From NCBI GenBank assembly GCA_027919835.1, contig JANVFP010000011.1:682001-746000 (forward strand): a stretch of 64,000 bases of DNA. Direction: 5' to 3'. Shown here one piece after another: positions 1 through 11,122 of the stretch. The DNA comes from Lentinula raphanica. Lineage: Eukaryota > Basidiomycota > Agaricomycetes > Agaricales > Omphalotaceae. The notes beneath the pieces are model-generated. The model did not search any database and was not told the DNA's origin. It was given only the letters and a program-made list of their open reading frames with translations. A program made the translations under genes and the position numbers. Position 1 is the first letter of the stretch; every line of letters starts with the position of its first letter.

Positions 1-72
1 ATCTAATGTATACAATGTTTGGAATTTTGGAATATACAACGCAAGCGTCCGTCGAAACTTTTCTGTAAGATT

Positions 73-511
73 TCATGTACGAGAAGGTGGGGACACCTTT
101 CGAGAGATCTATAAGTATCGACCTAGCTGTATTCCGTGAAACACATACCAGAATAACACCATCTCCTCTGACAAACAGCATATCCATCTTCCGTTTTGCG
201 ACCTATAGCAACTTCAGAACCAGTGCGACGAAAGGAGTCGAAGGATTGTTTTACTAACGCTGACGGTTGCTTGTTCTCCTTCATTGACGATCATGATTTT
301 CTCCTCTACGTCGCTAAGAATTAGATTCATATGTCCATCGTAGGCCTGTATCACATTGAGTACACAATTTGAAGAAGTCTGAATTGCAATCGCGTACATG
401 AAGAATCCCCGTCATTTCACGATCCCCTCGTAGTTTCACAAATACCCGTTCACTGAGTGAAAGACGAATTAAATCGAGAGGTTCTTGGATGCCTGTCGAT
501 GAGCCATCCAT
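73..511 (-). CDS. LSM3: U6 snRNA-associated Sm-like protein LSm3
   Basis: LSm3 is one subunit of the heptameric LSm rings: LSm2-8 binds the 3' end of U6 snRNA in the nucleus and LSm1-7 promotes mRNA decapping in the cytoplasm. Four exons (511-398, 345-259, 202-149, 108-73) splice to 96 residues, the usual size for the family. The Sm1 motif runs from [20 protein letters not shown] through the [11 protein letters not shown] loop, and the Sm2 motif is [10 protein letters not shown] near residue 75; the protein ends VSPPSRT. The start at 511 gives a normal short N-terminus (MDGSSTG); an in-frame upstream ATG exists but would run into the start of the divergent U1-C gene. Only about 97 bases separate the two start codons, so they probably share a promoter. 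Identification is firm; the last intron is the least certain. Confidence 0.93.
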
Positions 512-608
512 TATTTCTTTGTACTTGGGACTTTGAGCGCGTCGTCGTTGTAAGTAGCCAAAAACAGAAGAGTCTCCCACACTTCTAGCTTTCTCGCTGA
601 CCATCACC
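512..608. promoter_or_regulatory. Presumed bidirectional promoter of LSM3 and U1-C
   Basis: The 97 bases between the two divergent start codons must hold both 5' UTRs and at least part of both promoters. No TATA box is visible. The shared control is inferred only from the spacing. Confidence 0.5.
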
Positions 609-1516
609 ATGCCGGTAAGCATTTTTCAAAATTCATGGATTTTGAGCAATTTCTCAATCATACCCTTCCCAGAAACACTACTGTGATTACTGCGATGTGT
701 TCTTGACCCACGATTCTGCATCAGGTAAATTCTCAAACCCGTCTAAATTTCGATACCTCAATAACTCTACTTTTATAGTTCGAAAAGCTCACAACAGTGG
801 ACGAAATCATCTAGCAAATGTTAAAGACTATTATGCTTGTCAGTCACCTCTTTCTAGACTCCAGCTATCACACTATTCTGACTAATTTTAACAGCCCTCG
901 GACATGATAAGGCACAAAATATCATTGACCAAATCACTTCAGCTTACGAATCCAGCGGTGGACCTCCTCCAGGTGGATTCGGCTTTGGACCACAACATCT
1001 AGGCGCACCCCCTCCATCTCAATTCCCTATGCAATTCGGTGGACCACCTGGCATGTTTGGTGGTCGTGCGTGATCATCATGTTCAATCCTCTACTCCTGT
1101 TAACGTTCGCTTCATCTTAGCTCGTCCTCCATTTCCACCTGGCGGACCAGGTTTCTCAATGCCTCCAGGTGGCGCGCCACCGTTCCCACCTAACGGTGGA
1201 ATGCCTCCGCCAGGAATGGGGATGCCAGGGATGCCTCCTCCAGGATTTGGTGGTACGAAACCAATATAGATATAATCTCTGTGTTCTTATTACTGAGAAT
1301 TTCACTGTAGGACCTCCGCCTTTTCCTCCAAATGGCGCGCCTGGTGGTGCAATGCCGCCCTTCCCTCCTTCAGGCCTACCTGGTGCTCCCCCCGGTAACT
1401 TCAATGGACCTCCTCCTGCAAACCAAGGATCACTTCCGTCGAACTCACCGCCGCCATCGGGTTCCGGACCTTCCATTCATCCAGACCGTCTAAGGATGAT
1501 GGGAAACTCTGGTTAG
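609..1516 (+). CDS. YHC1: U1 small nuclear ribonucleoprotein C (U1-C)
   Basis: U1-C is a U1 snRNP protein that stabilises base pairing between U1 snRNA and the 5' splice site. Six exons (609-614, 673-724, 779-838, 895-1065, 1121-1252, 1311-1516) give 208 residues. The N-terminus carries the matrin-type C2H2 zinc finger: [13 protein letters not shown], then [19 protein letters not shown], followed by the conserved helix ending near residue 60. The rest is a low-complexity Gly/Pro/Met/Phe tail (repeats such as PPGGFGFG and [10 protein letters not shown]), usual for fungal and animal U1-C. The first coding exon is only six bases (Met-Pro). The gene fires away from LSM3 across a 97-base gap. Identification is firm because the finger is intact; introns are supported by frame continuity at every junction. 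Confidence 0.94.
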
Positions 1517-1789
1517 AGTCGGTGTAAAAAGGGTCCGCCTACTTGGAGTTTGAAAGGCTTCAGGCTGGATTTTCTGGATTTCTTCGAGTACTTCATCCAT
1601 GTCTTCGTATACAACCCCATAGCGTTACTTGATAATACTTATCTCCAAAGATATGATCTACTTGAGTTCTCTGGTTGAATTGAGAAGCTGGGGTATACTT
1701 ATTTGCATATCTTATCTTATCTCCAATACTCGACGAACGTGCGTTAAATGAATTCAAATGTCCGAGGGTCAAAGATACTTTCAAACTTT

Positions 1790-1812
1790 AACTTTCTTTC
1801 TTTCTTTCTCTC
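1790..1812 (+). promoter_or_regulatory. CT-rich leader in front of VTC1
   Basis: Four TTTC-type repeats run straight into the start codon. CT-rich stretches near transcription starts are common in highly expressed genes of filamentous fungi; the role here is inferred. Confidence 0.4.
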
Positions 1813-2401
1813 ATGTCCACGCAACCGCTCCTTCAAAGAACAGCAGCAAAGAGAATCGCCCTCCCTGTGCGAGTAGAGCCTAAAGTATCTTTCGCTAATG
1901 AAAGAACATTTCTCTCATGGCTACATTTCACGGTTGTCCTCGGAGGACTAGCAGTTGGATTGCTGAATTTCGGTGACAAGGTGAGAACGGTCGATATCTT
2001 TCTTGGACTCAGACGTCTGATGGTTGTGTAGGTTGGAAAGATTAGTGCTGCTATGTTCTCGGTTGTCGGCGAGTTCTTTAACTTACTGCAATCTTATACT
2101 CATATGTACTGATCACTCTTGTCTACAGCTATGGCCATTATGATATATGCGTTATACACTTATCATTGGAGAGCTGCATCTATAAGAAGAGGCGGGCGTG
2201 GACCTTATGATGATAGGCTTGGACCAGTATGTTCACCTCTTCTTCGTCTACCAGTCCACTGATGTGAACTTTGCTGGACTGTAGACACTATTGTGCATTG
2301 CACTACTGGGTATGTGAACGTGTCCTGTCCCGTTCTTCCACTAATCGTCGTTATCAGTTGCTATTATCGTCAACTTCATCTTACGTTTCACCGAATCCTA
2401 A
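1813..2401 (+). CDS. VTC1: Vacuolar transporter chaperone subunit 1 (DUF202 membrane protein)
   Basis: Vtc1 is the small membrane subunit of the VTC complex, which makes polyphosphate from ATP and moves it into the vacuole; it also supports V-ATPase function and membrane traffic. Five exons (1813-1980, 2032-2068, 2129-2226, 2285-2309, 2358-2401) give 123 residues. The conserved block [17 protein letters not shown] is at about residues 23-39, followed by three hydrophobic helices ([47 protein letters not shown]), matching DUF202. The short basic N-terminus is normal for Vtc1. The second intron (2069-2128) uses a GC donor instead of GT, which is the only choice that keeps the frame. A CT-rich tract of about 20 bases lies directly before the ATG. 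Identification is firm. Confidence 0.94.
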
Positions 2402-2757
2402 AAGGGCTCACGCCCAACTAGTATGAGTTTAGGGGTTTGGATCTCTTCATGGACTGGTAATATCCATGTAATTACTTTTGACATTTGTATCTAACACTTG
2501 CTATCTATGTCTTCATCTCTTGGATATTTCAATCACTGCATTCGTTGGAGTGTTGATTGAGAGTCACTCCGCCGATAAAGACGAGAAGCTTCGTTCACAG
2601 GAAGAGAACTCGAATCGAACGTATCAAAATTGACCTACTACGATGTACAAAATCTACCAATCACATGCGTTTTTGCCTCTTGGTTCCAGGCCGTGTTGAA
2701 GTGGGTACAGCTGTATCAACAGAAGAAATGGACATCGAACGACGGCTCTGAAGAAGA
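2402..2757. other. Convergent intergenic region, VTC1 / SWC4
   Basis: About 356 bases between two stop codons that face each other. It should carry both 3' UTRs and polyadenylation signals. I see no coding pattern or RNA gene in it. Confidence 0.6.
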
Positions 2758-4513
2758 TCAGGTTAACGCAAAGCGGCGACTCGTGGAACAAAGAAGACTG
2801 ACATGTTTACGACTTCGTGTGCTTCTGGCACTCATGACGCTCTGAGATCGCCTATCTTCACCTTCAGGCTCTGCAGTCTCCCCACGATCATCAAGGTCAG
2901 CATCAGCAACAGAACCTCCATCGCCTCCTTCCCTAAGCTCCAACTGGTTCTTCAAGATCTCGATATCCTGATTAACCTTGTCTAACACTTTCTTCAATTC
3001 CACCAGGTTTGTGGCGGCATCTATCACGGATTCTAGATGCTGGCAACTCGCTTGTGTCGGCATGACCAGTCGCGAATGCGAGACGCCGAGTTCGGTGAGT
3101 AGTGCGTTTACTTTGTGAGCGATAGCGGCTTTGGGATAGGGTATTTTGTAGGATCTCAAGTATGCAGGGGTATGTGCAACTTTCGTCGCAGGTGTTGTGG
3201 GAGGTGGTTCGTTTCGAATGATACAATGTGTCGCATCTGAAGAAGAATCAGTAAAATGCCAAAAAGGAGTAGAGAAAAAGAGACCAAGCGCACCATAGAC
3301 GGCGTTCTTATTAAGAGCTGGTGGTCGTTTCATAACAGGCGCAGTAAGCAGTGGTGTTTGAGGAATATCAAGGTCTATTCCTTTGAGTTTCTTCTTCTTA
3401 GGGTCGGCAATGATGAGTGAAGCATCGTCCTCAACAACATCCGGCAACCCAGAGTCTATACCAGCAATTGTCCGAAGAAGGTTCTCGCGATCTCGTTTGA
3501 ACTGGCGTTCGTTTTGTTCCAGTCGTTTGATCTCTATGTACAAAGCCTCTTCTTGCTGGATCTGTTCCGACGTGCGGTTTGCCAGGCTATTCACGTACTT
3601 TTTGCGTAGTATCTCCCTTTCTGAGAATAAAGGTGTATAACATGTTTAGTAGGAGAAAATCGAACACACATACCTTTATCGTACTGGAAACTGACCAAAA
3701 GTTGATTTTTGCTTGCTTCATCTCCCGCCCATGTCCTGTTCCGTATGAGCTTTCGGCAGACACTGTAGTACCGGTCTTTAAGATCCTGTGGTATGAGATG
3801 AGCGCCGTAGAATATCTGGTGTTAAACGAGCAACCTCTAATTCTCGCGTTGGCCCGTTCGGATATTGGTAGCGGTCGTGAATGATATACCAGCGTAGGTC
3901 GTATTCGTGTGCGATCTTGAAAAGATAGCTCGTTTCTTCTTTCGTCCATTCGCTGTCTGTGATTCATGTGAGGTTTGCTAGTTTGGCTTTTCAAACAGGA
4001 TGATCTACCTTCCAAATGCCTCGAGTACTCGTCCTGCGACCATTCATAAACCGTCGGCTGAACATTGTACTTGGCAAAGTGATAGTCTGTCCTGCCTTAA
4101 GTACATTTCTTATGTATCATGATCTATCGATATACCGGCAGAGGGATTTTGTACAGCTTTGACCCAATGGCCTAACTCCAAAGAGTCTGATCTTGCGCCG
4201 TTCTTGAAAGATCGCCACTCCCTGGGCAAACAGTTCAGTCTCCCGCTACATTCTCGAGCCATAGATCCATAGATGCTGACCATTTGACTGAGCCCCCACC
4301 CCCAAGGTTTGGCTTTTGTTTAAGCCTGGGTTTTGCGAGCTGAGCAGCGAGAGCCGGTGCCGAGGGACCAATCAAAGAGTAAAGCTCCCTAGATATCCCT
4401 TCGGGCTTCCGGGTTGCCACAGCATTCTGTTTCTTTGATTGAGATGGTCCGGCGGCTGAGGAGGAAGTTGAAGGAAGCGAGAGAATACTACGGACATCTG
4501 CAGCGCTAGCCAT
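2758..4513 (-). CDS. SWC4: SWR1/NuA4 complex subunit Swc4 (DMAP1 family)
   Basis: Swc4 (Eaf2, human DMAP1) is shared by the SWR1 remodeller, which deposits histone H2A.Z, and the NuA4 histone acetyltransferase. The N-terminal exon carries the family signature RKPEGISRELYSLIG and LAKPRLKQKPN. The following exons give WRSFKNGARSDSLELGHW and the SANT/Myb-like segment: FAKYNVQPTVYEWSQDEY, then WTKEETSYLF..AHEYDLRWYIIHDRY and LKDRYYSVCRKL. After it come a long charged helix (RLEQNERQFKRDRENLLRTI), the DMAP1 C-terminal region and a predicted helix around LKKVLDKVNQDIEILKNQL. I read at least six introns, one near 3240-3295 that an unspliced reading would translate as a spurious hydrophobic patch. 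Length is close to 480 residues, as expected. The start at 4513 matches the conserved N-terminus. Identification is firm. Confidence 0.93.
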
Positions 4514-4907
4514 GAAAGAAATTGAGAGAGCGGGTGAGCTTATGTAATACTTTACCCACGACAGGCTCTACCGAGACCCGACGTACCGTCACCTCCAGAA
4601 ATTCTCAGAGATTTTGGCCGATTTTAGCCTAACTTGCCTCATTCGCAAGAGGTTGTCGTGTCGGACTCGTTCAAGGACAGCGTAGGTATGATCTTGATGT
4701 GATCCGACCGAAGAGCAAAGGGTTGTTTTCGATTTCTGTTGGTAATCAAAATTGCATACTATCCTACTACTACTAGATGGAAGAAGGTTGACGGATACAT
4801 ATTATCATTATATACACGTATCGGAGACTAAGTACTAGAAGAGTTCAGGTTATCGAAAGAACGTTATGACAGGAGCAAAATAATTCCACAAAAGTCCCTT
4901 TGAAGAC
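4514..4907. other. Intergenic region upstream of SWC4
   Basis: About 394 bases between the SWC4 start and the stop of the next minus-strand gene. It should contain the SWC4 promoter and the 3' UTR of the DUF3433 gene. No gene or clear motif is seen. Confidence 0.5.
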
Positions 4908-7494
4908 TTACTTCAAACTCTGCAGAGCCGCAAACACCGACTTCCTTCTATCCCTGGGGCTACTGGCAAACTCATACCCTGTCTCACCCTCCATTATGAT
5001 TTTCATCGTATGCGGGTCAATCCTAAACTTCCTATTCGACAACACCTCATCGATATCCTTCTTGTCTTGTTTTCCTGCTAGAAGGTCGCCCATGCCCGTC
5101 TGCGCACCGATAGCTACAGCAGATGCGATAGTTCCTGGTTCGTGCCGTAGTCGGAGCTGTTGTCGATCGTATCGATGGAAGAGTTGGGCGATGGTGCCGA
5201 AGAAGGCGACGATGATCATTGCCACTGCGAGTAGATGTACAGCGACATCACTTAGGAATAGCCGCGGTATTATGGTTTTGACTTGGATAGTGTTGACATC
5301 ATTAGACGGCAGGAAGTATACTGTCTGTGCCAAAAGAGTGAGGTACGTTGTCTGAAAATGTGATCGCATGAATATTTGTGCAGAGCAGGGAAAACGGGAA
5401 ACCCACGTAAACTGCTGTTGAGTACTGAACAAAGGAGTTACTGGTGAAACTGCCTTGTAAACCTGCCGAGCTCTGCTGTGCCTTTTGAAGCACTGCAGCA
5501 GGCATCTGTAACTGGATAGCCGCTTGTCTCGCCAGTACGAACTGATCAGGGTTCGTCAGATTGAATTCGATGCCGTTGTAAGCACGTCCATTCAGGGGTG
5601 AACCAGTGATATTTCCAGCGGTAGATGAGAAATTCGAACTCGAACTGAACGGCCCGAGTTCAGTGACTTGAGTAACGTTCTGGGCCGCAAGGTCGTAACT
5701 AATTTCAACATTGAAGAGTTGGAATGTCGGGAAACAGACAGTGGCAGAGGCTTCGGCACTCGGAGAGTAACTAGAAGGACAGGAGTCGAACATGTCTTCG
5801 CCAATCTATCCATCATAAATCTTACCTGAAAAACCAGAACGCAACTGGACTGAATTGTGGTGTATCAGTTGAGCAGTTTGTAGCGTTCACTCCAAACAGA
5901 ACCTCCGTAGTTTGATTTACTATCCAGTTCAACGAACAGCCTTGAACAGAAATGGAATTATTCCAACTGCCATTTGAAAGTGAGTTCATCGTAACCTAGA
6001 GTAACTTCATTGGGACGGACAGTTGTAATGGACTCGGAGAAACATACATCAGCGGCTTGACAGCCTGGGTTGCTCTTCAACGCGGTCGTATTTACGAAGA
6101 GAACAGTTCCATTTGGTTCGAGACCTCCGGGAAGCTAAGAGATTCCGAAGTGATCAGAACGTGGTAACGCCAACAATTGGGACTGTACTGACTTCGAATG
6201 AAGCCACAGTGTAGGGACCAGATATGAACGGCGGATTGGGGAGGTCGTACAGAGAGTCACTTAAAGCGAACCCGGCGGCAGTCAAAAATGCTACGTCAAT
6301 GAATCAACATTTCCGAACACTGATTCCCAGGAAGATAGGGGACCTACAGGTCAAATCCTGGAAATTAGTGTTCTGGTTCAAGCCCAATTGAGCGGTGTTA
6401 TGGATATTTATGTCTAGACAGTGTTCAGAGGGATATTTTTAGCTCATTGGGGTAACTCACCTGGCATCTGCCACCAGGTGTTCTTGACGATGAGTAGTGC
6501 ACCGGCCAGTGGTTGGAAAGACAACGTGAGTAGCACCATCAGCGTCGTGAGTGCAACGAGGTAATGCCTATTCCGAGCTGCGTATGTCCACACGATAAAG
6601 TTGCTACAACATGGGATCTTCCTCAATAGTGAAGGCGAATAGACAAGGTGTGAACGTACTTGCTACGCGTATAATCGAGTAGAAGACTCCGATGTGGGGG
6701 AGAGTCGCCATGTACAAGATCGACATATGGCTACGCGAACGTCCATGGTTAATTCTTGTCAGGATAGTAGAAAGCAGACGCACCTGCATCTTCTTGATCT
6801 CTATGTCTGTCCAAGCCCATAGAGCAACAAGCTAGATACAGATGAGCATGGATCAAGCCGGAGGAGAGTGGAACGTTTACGATCATCGCAGCGAAGGAAG
6901 GCGGTAATGTCTATAACGAGATCAATATCGAGTGAGGCGGGGATGTAAGGTTTTCGTACATAAATGTAGTGCCACAAAGAAACTGCATCTCCAGCTTCTC
7001 CATTTGCCGTCCATCCTGTTAAGTAGTTTGAGCACATAAGCAGAGGAATCACTTAAAGACGTTATTCACCATTGTTTGTGTTACTGAAATGGAGAGCAAC
7101 TTCGAGTCCTATGGCTAGAAGGACGAGTAGGACGAAGAATGGTATCCAGAACCACGGCCGTAAAGGATACGGTACCCAGGACTCTAATGAATGCAATGAA
7201 GCCGGGAAGTTACTTCGACAGGTAGAAGAACACACCCTTGACCTCTGCGTCTATTAGCTTCTCCATTTTTTCACTGTGACTAGGCGTATATGTCGCATAC
7301 TGAGCCTGCGGTTCTGTCTCGGAGTCGAGTAATCGTTGTGAAGGCGTCGCTGGAGGTGTTAGACTGTCCATCCGTTCTCCTTGTGATTGCGCAGAATGCG
7401 TATAGTTGGCCTGAGAAAATGATTGTTAGAACCACGAGGTAGAACTTGAAGAAGAGATGAAATAACAACACACCTGAGACCCGTATACAGGCAT
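4908..7494 (-). CDS. DUF3433 family polytopic membrane protein
   Basis: This is a fungal membrane protein of the DUF3433 family, whose molecular role is not established. I read more than ten short exons. The N-terminus (MPVYGSQ, then a Ser/Thr/Pro/Gln-rich cytosolic stretch) leads to a first membrane block VPYPLRPWFWIPFFVLLVLLAIGLEVALHF. Next are YTLPPSFAAMILVALWAWTD and the motif MQPYVDLVHG..SLLLDYTR, then NRHYLVALTTLMVLLTLSFQPLAGALLIV. A lumenal Asn-rich domain follows, and the last membrane block is FLSDVAVHLLAVAMIIVAFFGTIAQLF before a charged cytosolic tail. Order and spacing match one DUF3433 repeat. The PYvdL..SLLLdY motif was decisive. The start at 7494 is the first ATG that opens this frame; an extra 5' exon cannot be excluded. 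Upstream, about 690 bases are free of genes. Confidence 0.82.
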
Positions 7495-8185
7495 GGCAGC
7501 GCCCTTCGGAAGCTGAGGGAGTTCGGCGGTCTGCATACCTCAAAAGAGTTTCGAATGGCCGTCCGAACAGATATTTGCTTCCTTGGTGGCCGAAGTATTG
7601 TTGAAGACGGGAAAAGAGGTACGATGGATACAGGATCAAGTCAAGATGATATATCAGCCAAACTGTTGACAGATGAGGTAAAGCAAGAATGATAGGACTT
7701 ACAAGGCAGTACTATAGGGTGATAGCGGACAAAGGAAGAGACTGCTGCTTGCGAGGCTAGATGAATTCCATTTCTTATTTCTGCACGTTTTCCGATTGCA
7801 GTGCGTCAATCCTTTGTCTGAATTTCAATTCATGAGATGTTTTGTATTGTTGTTATCACTGATTTTTCGCACGATAGCTCTTGAGCGCAAAGTCCAACGC
7901 CTCCTGTTTTTTTGTATGGGCTGTGTGCACTGTGAGCTCATTGCAATCGGGCAGTGTACGATACCATTCTGCATCGTGGCTGCCAAGAAGTACATCGTGA
8001 GTGAACAAGGACAAGGTACCTTTGTTCCAATCGAATGGGGAAAGAGCAAGCCTGTTGCGAGACTCCTCCGAGTCCGCTTGAATTTACGACGCCCAACGCT
8101 AAGCTGAAACCACACAAGATAGAATTCATGGCACCTGTGTATAGATTACTGAGATATGAGAACATAAGTGAAATTATCTAAATGA
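7495..8185. other. Intergenic region upstream of the DUF3433 gene
   Basis: About 690 bases between the DUF3433 start and the stop of the glutaminyl-tRNA synthetase gene, both on the minus strand. I found no convincing coding exons, tRNA or repeat; it presumably holds the promoter and leader of the DUF3433 gene. Confidence 0.5.
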
Positions 8186-10919
8186 TCAGAGCGCCTTCCC
8201 AGCATCCTCCTTTAATGAAACGATCCGGTTCAGTACCAAATAATCACCTTGCTTGCGAGAAGCAAGAGCATCCTCCTCCTCCAAACATGCGGCCCGAGAG
8301 TCCTTGTCTAGCGCAAAATATGCGATCCTGAGACCCTGGAAACGTACACACTCTTTCCCTACGAGAGAGTCACCATCATTGGATGCAGAAGAAGCCTCCG
8401 CTCTAGCTCTACTCTCTCGACGAGCCTCAACGATAGAGCGTTTAGCCAATTCCCAGAACCCAATTTCTACCATAGCGCCTTTGACAGTTTCCAAACTGTC
8501 AGCATTGATATCTGACCTAAAGTCCGAAGGAGGATTATCACTTTTGAATAGTCGATGGAATATCCGAGTTTCGTCAATACGAACGGGGCTTCCTGATGCT
8601 GCATGTTCAGCGACCCACTGAATGAAGGCTTTTGGCTTCTTGATATTCCCGCCATTCTCCAAGCGGCAGAGAAGCTCAGTCACCTTCCCTGTAGCAGAAT
8701 CTGTCTTGTAGGATGTGCAAGTGATAGGATGAGGTGCTTGGAAAAGCCCAACGGTTTTTCCAGGAGCAAGACGGAAGTAATCTTCCGAATCCTCCAGTCG
8801 GAAATCGTCGGCATCTATGTAAATAGTACGGGTGAAGGGGATTCGAGTGTTTCCGAGTACAGCGACTTTGGGATGGAAAGGCTTTTCGATCCACTCCAGA
8901 TGATCCTCCGGGAGATTCTCGATTGTGACCTTGAGGGGTTGCATGACCATCAAGAGCCGCGCAACAGATCCTTCGAGATACTGTCTGACTGCTTGCTCGA
9001 AACGATTGATCTCGATATTGGAAGTAGCGGTAGAAACCCCGAGTGAGCTCACGAACGACAAGATAGCGCCAGGCGGGACACCTCGACGTCTTAGCGCAAT
9101 GAGAGTATACAGCCGAGGGTCATCCCAACCATTCACAAAACCTTCTTCGACAAGAGCGAGTATCTTACGTTTAGACATGACTGTTCCTTCAAGATTAAGT
9201 CGTCCGTACTCTGATTGACGAGGCTTGTAGACCTCCACAGCATCACAGAGCCATTCGTAGGACTGACGAGAAAGAATGAACTCCGTGGTGCAAAGGGAAT
9301 GTCTGAACAATCGTTAACATAGAAAGTTAGCAAGAGCAAACGAAAGGCAACTTACGATATGTTCTCGATACTATCGACCAGACAGTGGGTGAAATCATAC
9401 GTAGGATAGATTTTCCACTTGTCCTTCGTGCGATGATGTGGGCTGTCGAGTACCCTGTATGCGGTTAAATCCCACATCTGTGGATTTCCATCCTCAAGAT
9501 CCTGCTTCATCCGCAGGTTAGCTTCTTTGGGTCGATAGCCTCCGTTCTTCATTTTTTCGAACTCGGCCAGCGATTCAGCCACCGGACGATCTCGATGTAT
9601 ACAGGGCTTGGGTTTGCCAACTTTCAATCCTCTGTCTGTTTTGATTTGCTCCTCTAGAAAGTGATTGATCAAGATTATCCAGAAAGATCGAATGAGTAAA
9701 CTCACGAGAGCAATGGCAGACGTAGGCTTTATCTCGTCGTATAAGCTCAACCGCTAGTTCGTACAATTCATCGAAGTAGTCGCTCGAGTAAGTGATCTTC
9801 CACGGCTCGTATCCCAACCATCTAACCGTTTCCAAGATACTTTCGAAATACCGTCCTTCCTCCTTCTCTGGGTTCGTGTCATCGTAACGTAGATAGCACT
9901 TGCCCCCATGGAACGCCGCATATCCAAAGTTCACAAAGATGGCTTTCGAATGACCGATATGAAGATAACCGTTAGGTTCTGGTGGGAACCGCGTCCAGAC
10001 GGCTCCACCAGTGGCCTTCAGATGCTGTTCCCGTAGATGAGGGTGGATCTGGGGATTGCCCCCGGGTTGGTGTAACGCTCCAAGAAAACCCTCCTCGAAG
10101 ACTGACTTGGTGGTAGACGATGATGCCCCTGATGCTGAAGCTGCTTTGGCAGCTGGCTTAGTTTCCTTCTTTGTTTCCTGATCATCTAGTCAGAAACTAA
10201 TTGTGTTGCATGAAGGAGACATGCTCACTTTCCCCTTTGCTGGCGCAGCCTGTTTTGGTCCAAAATTACCAACGAAAGCTTGCTCCACGGCGTTCTTCAC
10301 TTCGAGAGGGCTGGCCCAACGAAGCTCCGGTAGGGACTTCACACCTCCGATCGTTGTTCCGAGGTTAGCCCAGCCAGAGATCGCGTTGTCTTTGATGTAG
10401 ACCGTAACATATTCCAGTATCTGTTCGAGACTGATGCTGAATCCTGTTGCGTGAAAATCAGTTGAAGCTGTATGTCCAGGATGCAAGACCGTACCAACAC
10501 CACACTCCTTATCGAACTCAGCATTATCAAAGGGCATAGAATGGGTCTCCGCATACTTTACGGCCGCTACATTACCTGCTTCAGTATCAAGATCTAATGG
10601 TAATTTGTGGGTACACACCTGTGACTTGGTCCACCGACTTTAGTTTTCCCTCCAAAATCGCATCTAGCACATACTTCTCCGATGAAGCATCGAGACTATT
10701 GGATTTAGCAAGCTGTCCAGCCAAAGCAGCAACTAGTCCTGCTCGCTTCTCATCCAACGCGCACGAGACAAGAGAGTATTCATCGATAAGGCGCTTGAGG
10801 ATAGCCGCACTTTTGGGTGACTTGTCAGCCTCTGCTGCCTTGGCCTGGGTGAGACCGATGGATTTGAATAGAGCTATTGAGGGATTATCTGGCTGCGTTT
10901 CTTTGGTATGTTTCGACAT
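8186..10919 (-). CDS. GLN4: Cytosolic glutaminyl-tRNA synthetase
   Basis: This class I aminoacyl-tRNA synthetase charges tRNA-Gln in the cytosol. The eukaryote-specific N-terminal domain ([20 protein letters not shown]..) spans roughly the first 200 residues and is followed by a short Lys/Ala linker. The catalytic core begins with [19 protein letters not shown], which contains the HIGH motif (about 9,955-10,010), then [33 protein letters not shown] and the KMSKS equivalent VMSKRK (about 9,170). [20 protein letters not shown] and [15 protein letters not shown] are class-typical and separate it from glutamyl-tRNA synthetase. The anticodon-binding beta-barrels follow, ending in [13 protein letters not shown]. 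Length is near 830 residues, as in yeast Gln4. The C-terminal half is one long exon (9310-8186) and introns are concentrated upstream. Identification is firm. Confidence 0.95.
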
Positions 10920-11122
10920 CTACTGAAGAATGTTGATGATAGATGAGAGTCAAAGTTGGGAGTCATTTCAAACGCGCGCGCCTACTCAATTTACGGTAAG
11001 GCGTCTACACAAAAACCATTTCTCAAAGCCTGCTCATGTTCCATTCGATCAATCTGTTGGTACAAAGAGTGAGATAGATACACATTTCGACTATGCACAT
11101 ATATCGTTGTCCATAATCAAGC

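Noticed and set aside
1156..1476. Minus-strand Gly/Pro-rich frame opposite U1-C
   Set aside because: It is the reverse complement of the repetitive Gly/Pro/Met tail of U1-C and has no independent support.
1790..1812. Microsatellite as a mobile or structural element
   Set aside because: It is a short CT repeat directly before the VTC1 start, best read as a promoter or leader tract.
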